DNA of 64,000 bases. Origin: Lentilactobacillus sunkii DSM 19904. GTDB taxonomy: Bacteria > Bacillota > Bacilli > Lactobacillales > Lactobacillaceae. The stretch lies in the NCBI RefSeq assembly GCF_001435575.1, contig NZ_AZEA01000002.1, positions 62,001-126,000 on the forward strand, written 5' to 3'. Of the stretch, positions 62,507-64,000 are shown piece after piece. The translations under genes were made by a program, and so were the position numbers. Position 1 is the first letter of the stretch. Each line of letters begins with the position of its first letter. The notes beneath the pieces were generated by a model that saw nothing but the letters and a program-made list of their open reading frames with translations, made no database searches and was not told where the DNA came from.

Positions 62507-64000
62507 CTAATAGGACAGTTTTACGAATTTAGGATTGGCGGTAATGTAACCACCCTTAACCTGGAACCGCTTGGTGCCGGACTTGGTATTATCATACTTG
62601 TGGCTGTAATCATAAGCCCTGATACTAATCTTAGTTCCCTTCTTGTAATGACCATTCTTCTTAGTGGTATTGACAGTGGTGTACCGATTAATCGCTTTTT
62701 TAACGACCACTCGTTTCGGTTGTTTCTGACTGCCACTGATCACAAGCTTTCGATTGGCAGTGATAAAGTTGCCGTTGCCTAGCATGTAACGGGTTGTCAA
62801 ATTATGCTTCACAATTGAGTTGACTTTCAAGACAGTTCCCTGTTTGAAGTTTTTAATCTTTGTTCCCAAATGTTTTTCGTTATATTCATTAACACCATTG
62901 GCACTAATCACCGTGACGGTCTTTGGCTGTGCCCTATAATAGACTGGACGAACATACTTCTGGTTGGCAGTGATGTAGCCAACCTTCGCTGCATGTTTGC
63001 TGTGATGGTTGACGTCACGAACTTTATACCTCAGCGCGCCACCCTTGGACCGTTGATAATCCAGGACCACAAACATCGGCCGATTAATTCTTGGCTTCTT
63101 CACGTACATCGCAATTCGCTGAGACTTTTTGAAATCAGCGTGTTTATAAATGTAAATCTTCTTGAGTGAATAGACGACGCCATTCTTAACCTGGGCGTAG
63201 TTTGGCAATTGTGTTCCATCTGGAAGTGTTGGACGAGTTGGAAATACCGGTACTGTCGGTGTTGGAGTAGCCGGTGGATTTGGCGTGTTGGGATTTACCG
63301 GATTAACCGGATTACCGTTCTTTGTGTAAACCAGCTTGAATGTCTGGGCAGTATCGCTGATCTTGCCAGTCTGTGCCGGATCGTACTTCTTAAATGTATA
63401 TCCGGCAATATTTAATTTATATTGATTAGTCGACAAGTCGAATGCCTGGTCAATGTTACCGGTAATTGTCTGGGCTGCATGAATTGAATTGCCCTGCTCA
63501 TCAACGTATTGAACGGTCACCGGCTGAGCAGTTTGTGGGGTGATTGTGTATGGCATCAGATATCGTAATACCACAACATCTCGCATATCTGGATAAACGT
63601 AGTTGGCAATCATGTAATAGGTATAGGGGTTTTGAACCACTTTGGCAGAACCACCCCATGGATTAGTGGTATCAATACCTGGCATGATTTGATCAGATAA
63701 GCCTTGATACTCAAAATCATCCCCAACAATTTTCTGGGTTCCTTTCACGGTACCGTTTCTGAAAACCTGTATGCCTTGATAAGGACTATTTGCATCCAGT
63801 GGAATGCCAAAACCTGCACCAGATAGTTCCAATGCGTCCCGTTGGTATGGCTGATATGATTTAATGTCTGAAGCTTTAACATTCTTTGGCAACGCATTCA
63901 CGAACGGTGCTTTCCATGTATAAGAGTTGGTATGAAGGTTTTGAACTGGAAAAATGACCGTTTGATCCAAATAATTGAACCCATTTGTGTATTGATCAGC
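62507..64000 (-). CDS. Large surface protein with MucBP and SH3-like repeats (5' end outside window)
   Basis: The frame is open to the window end, so the start lies beyond it; 497 residues are seen. The first part (about 150 residues) looks like the end of a lectin-like or adhesin domain. A MucBP domain follows (VTVQYVDEQGNSIHAAQTI ... YTFKKYDPAQTGKIS). Then come a Pro-rich linker and a C-terminal series of SH3-like DUF5776 repeats (GYITANQKYVRP, NGNFITANRKLV, GGYITANPKFVKL). No LPxTG is present; the repeats probably bind the wall. It is a likely mucus or surface adhesin. The TTG at 63970 is only an internal codon. Confidence 0.85.
   Translation of the reverse strand, partial: ADQYTNGFNYLDQTVIFPVQNLHTNSYTWKAPFVNALPKNVKASDIKSYQPYQRDALELSGAGFGIPLDANSPYQGIQVFRNGTVKGTQKIVGDDFEYQGLSDQIMPGIDTTNPWGGSAKVVQNPYTYYMIANYVYPDMRDVVVLRYLMPYTITPQTAQPVTVQYVDEQGNSIHAAQTITGNIDQAFDLSTNQYKLNIAGYTFKKYDPAQTGKISDTAQTFKLVYTKNGNPVNPVNPNTPNPPATPTPTVPVFPTRPTLPDGTQLPNYAQVKNGVVYSLKKIYIYKHADFKKSQRIAMYVKKPRINRPMFVVLDYQRSKGGALRYKVRDVNHHSKHAAKVGYITANQKYVRPVYYRAQPKTVTVISANGVNEYNEKHLGTKIKNFKQGTVLKVNSIVKHNLTTRYMLGNGNFITANRKLVISGSQKQPKRVVVKKAINRYTTVNTTKKNGHYKKGTKISIRAYDYSHKYDNTKSGTKRFQVKGGYITANPKFVKLSY

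Overview
The window is chromosomal DNA of a low-GC Gram-positive lactic acid bacterium. Leaderless intracellular glycosidases, PepV, a PyrR-type attenuator, CcpA-type cre sites, ECF transporters, a MucBP/SH3-repeat surface protein and purine-rich Shine-Dalgarno sites with frequent TTG starts all point to the Lactobacillaceae. A heterofermentative Lentilactobacillus-like species is my inference. No rRNA, tRNA, phage, insertion sequence or CRISPR array was seen.

Layout. 1-2.9 kb: copper-efflux operon behind tandem CopY boxes (membrane CupA-like protein, stand-alone cupredoxin domain, CopA lacking a metal-binding N-terminus). 2.9-10.1 kb: TSUP exporter, ABC-F ATPase, VOC protein, CPBP protease, YxeA-like protein, DUF2075 ATPase, YtcJ-like amidohydrolase. 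10.2-15.2 kb: arabinan-oligosaccharide locus (GH43, OHS-type MFS importer, GH51) with a divergent ArsR-type regulator; the GH51 gene appears to have lost its start codon. 15.2-22.9 kb: esterase, two paralogous secreted SGNH hydrolases, ASCH protein, TMEM175 channel and a tandem pair of secreted proteins. 22.9-25.9 kb: TrpXYZ-type ABC transporter behind a leader with a 12-codon ORF holding one Trp codon and a chain of mutually exclusive hairpins ending in a terminator. 26-29.3 kb: YfcC transporter and PepV. 29.3-36.1 kb: HTH/DUF2975 pair, sugar porter with cre, MarR regulator with a His-rich tail, and ppdK divergent from ccpN.

36-64 kb: membrane acyltransferase, two GNAT proteins, PyrR-controlled uracil permease, PEBP-like protein, universal stress protein, a second tandem pair of secreted proteins, a CoA-disulfide reductase/NADH oxidase fused to a rhodanese domain without its cysteine, a Ser/Thr-rich secreted protein with NPYxW repeats, two APC permeases, a second TSUP protein, an ECF transporter operon whose two ATPases are degenerate in a complementary way, an NlpC/P60 hydrolase, a 14-TM drug exporter, a MazEF/PemIK-type toxin-antitoxin pair, RecQ, a DUF389 membrane protein, a secreted tyrosine phosphatase, and a MucBP surface protein cut by the window end. 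The most interesting parts are the Trp-linked leader RNA, the split copper system, the ECF ATPase asymmetry and the GH51 start-codon loss.
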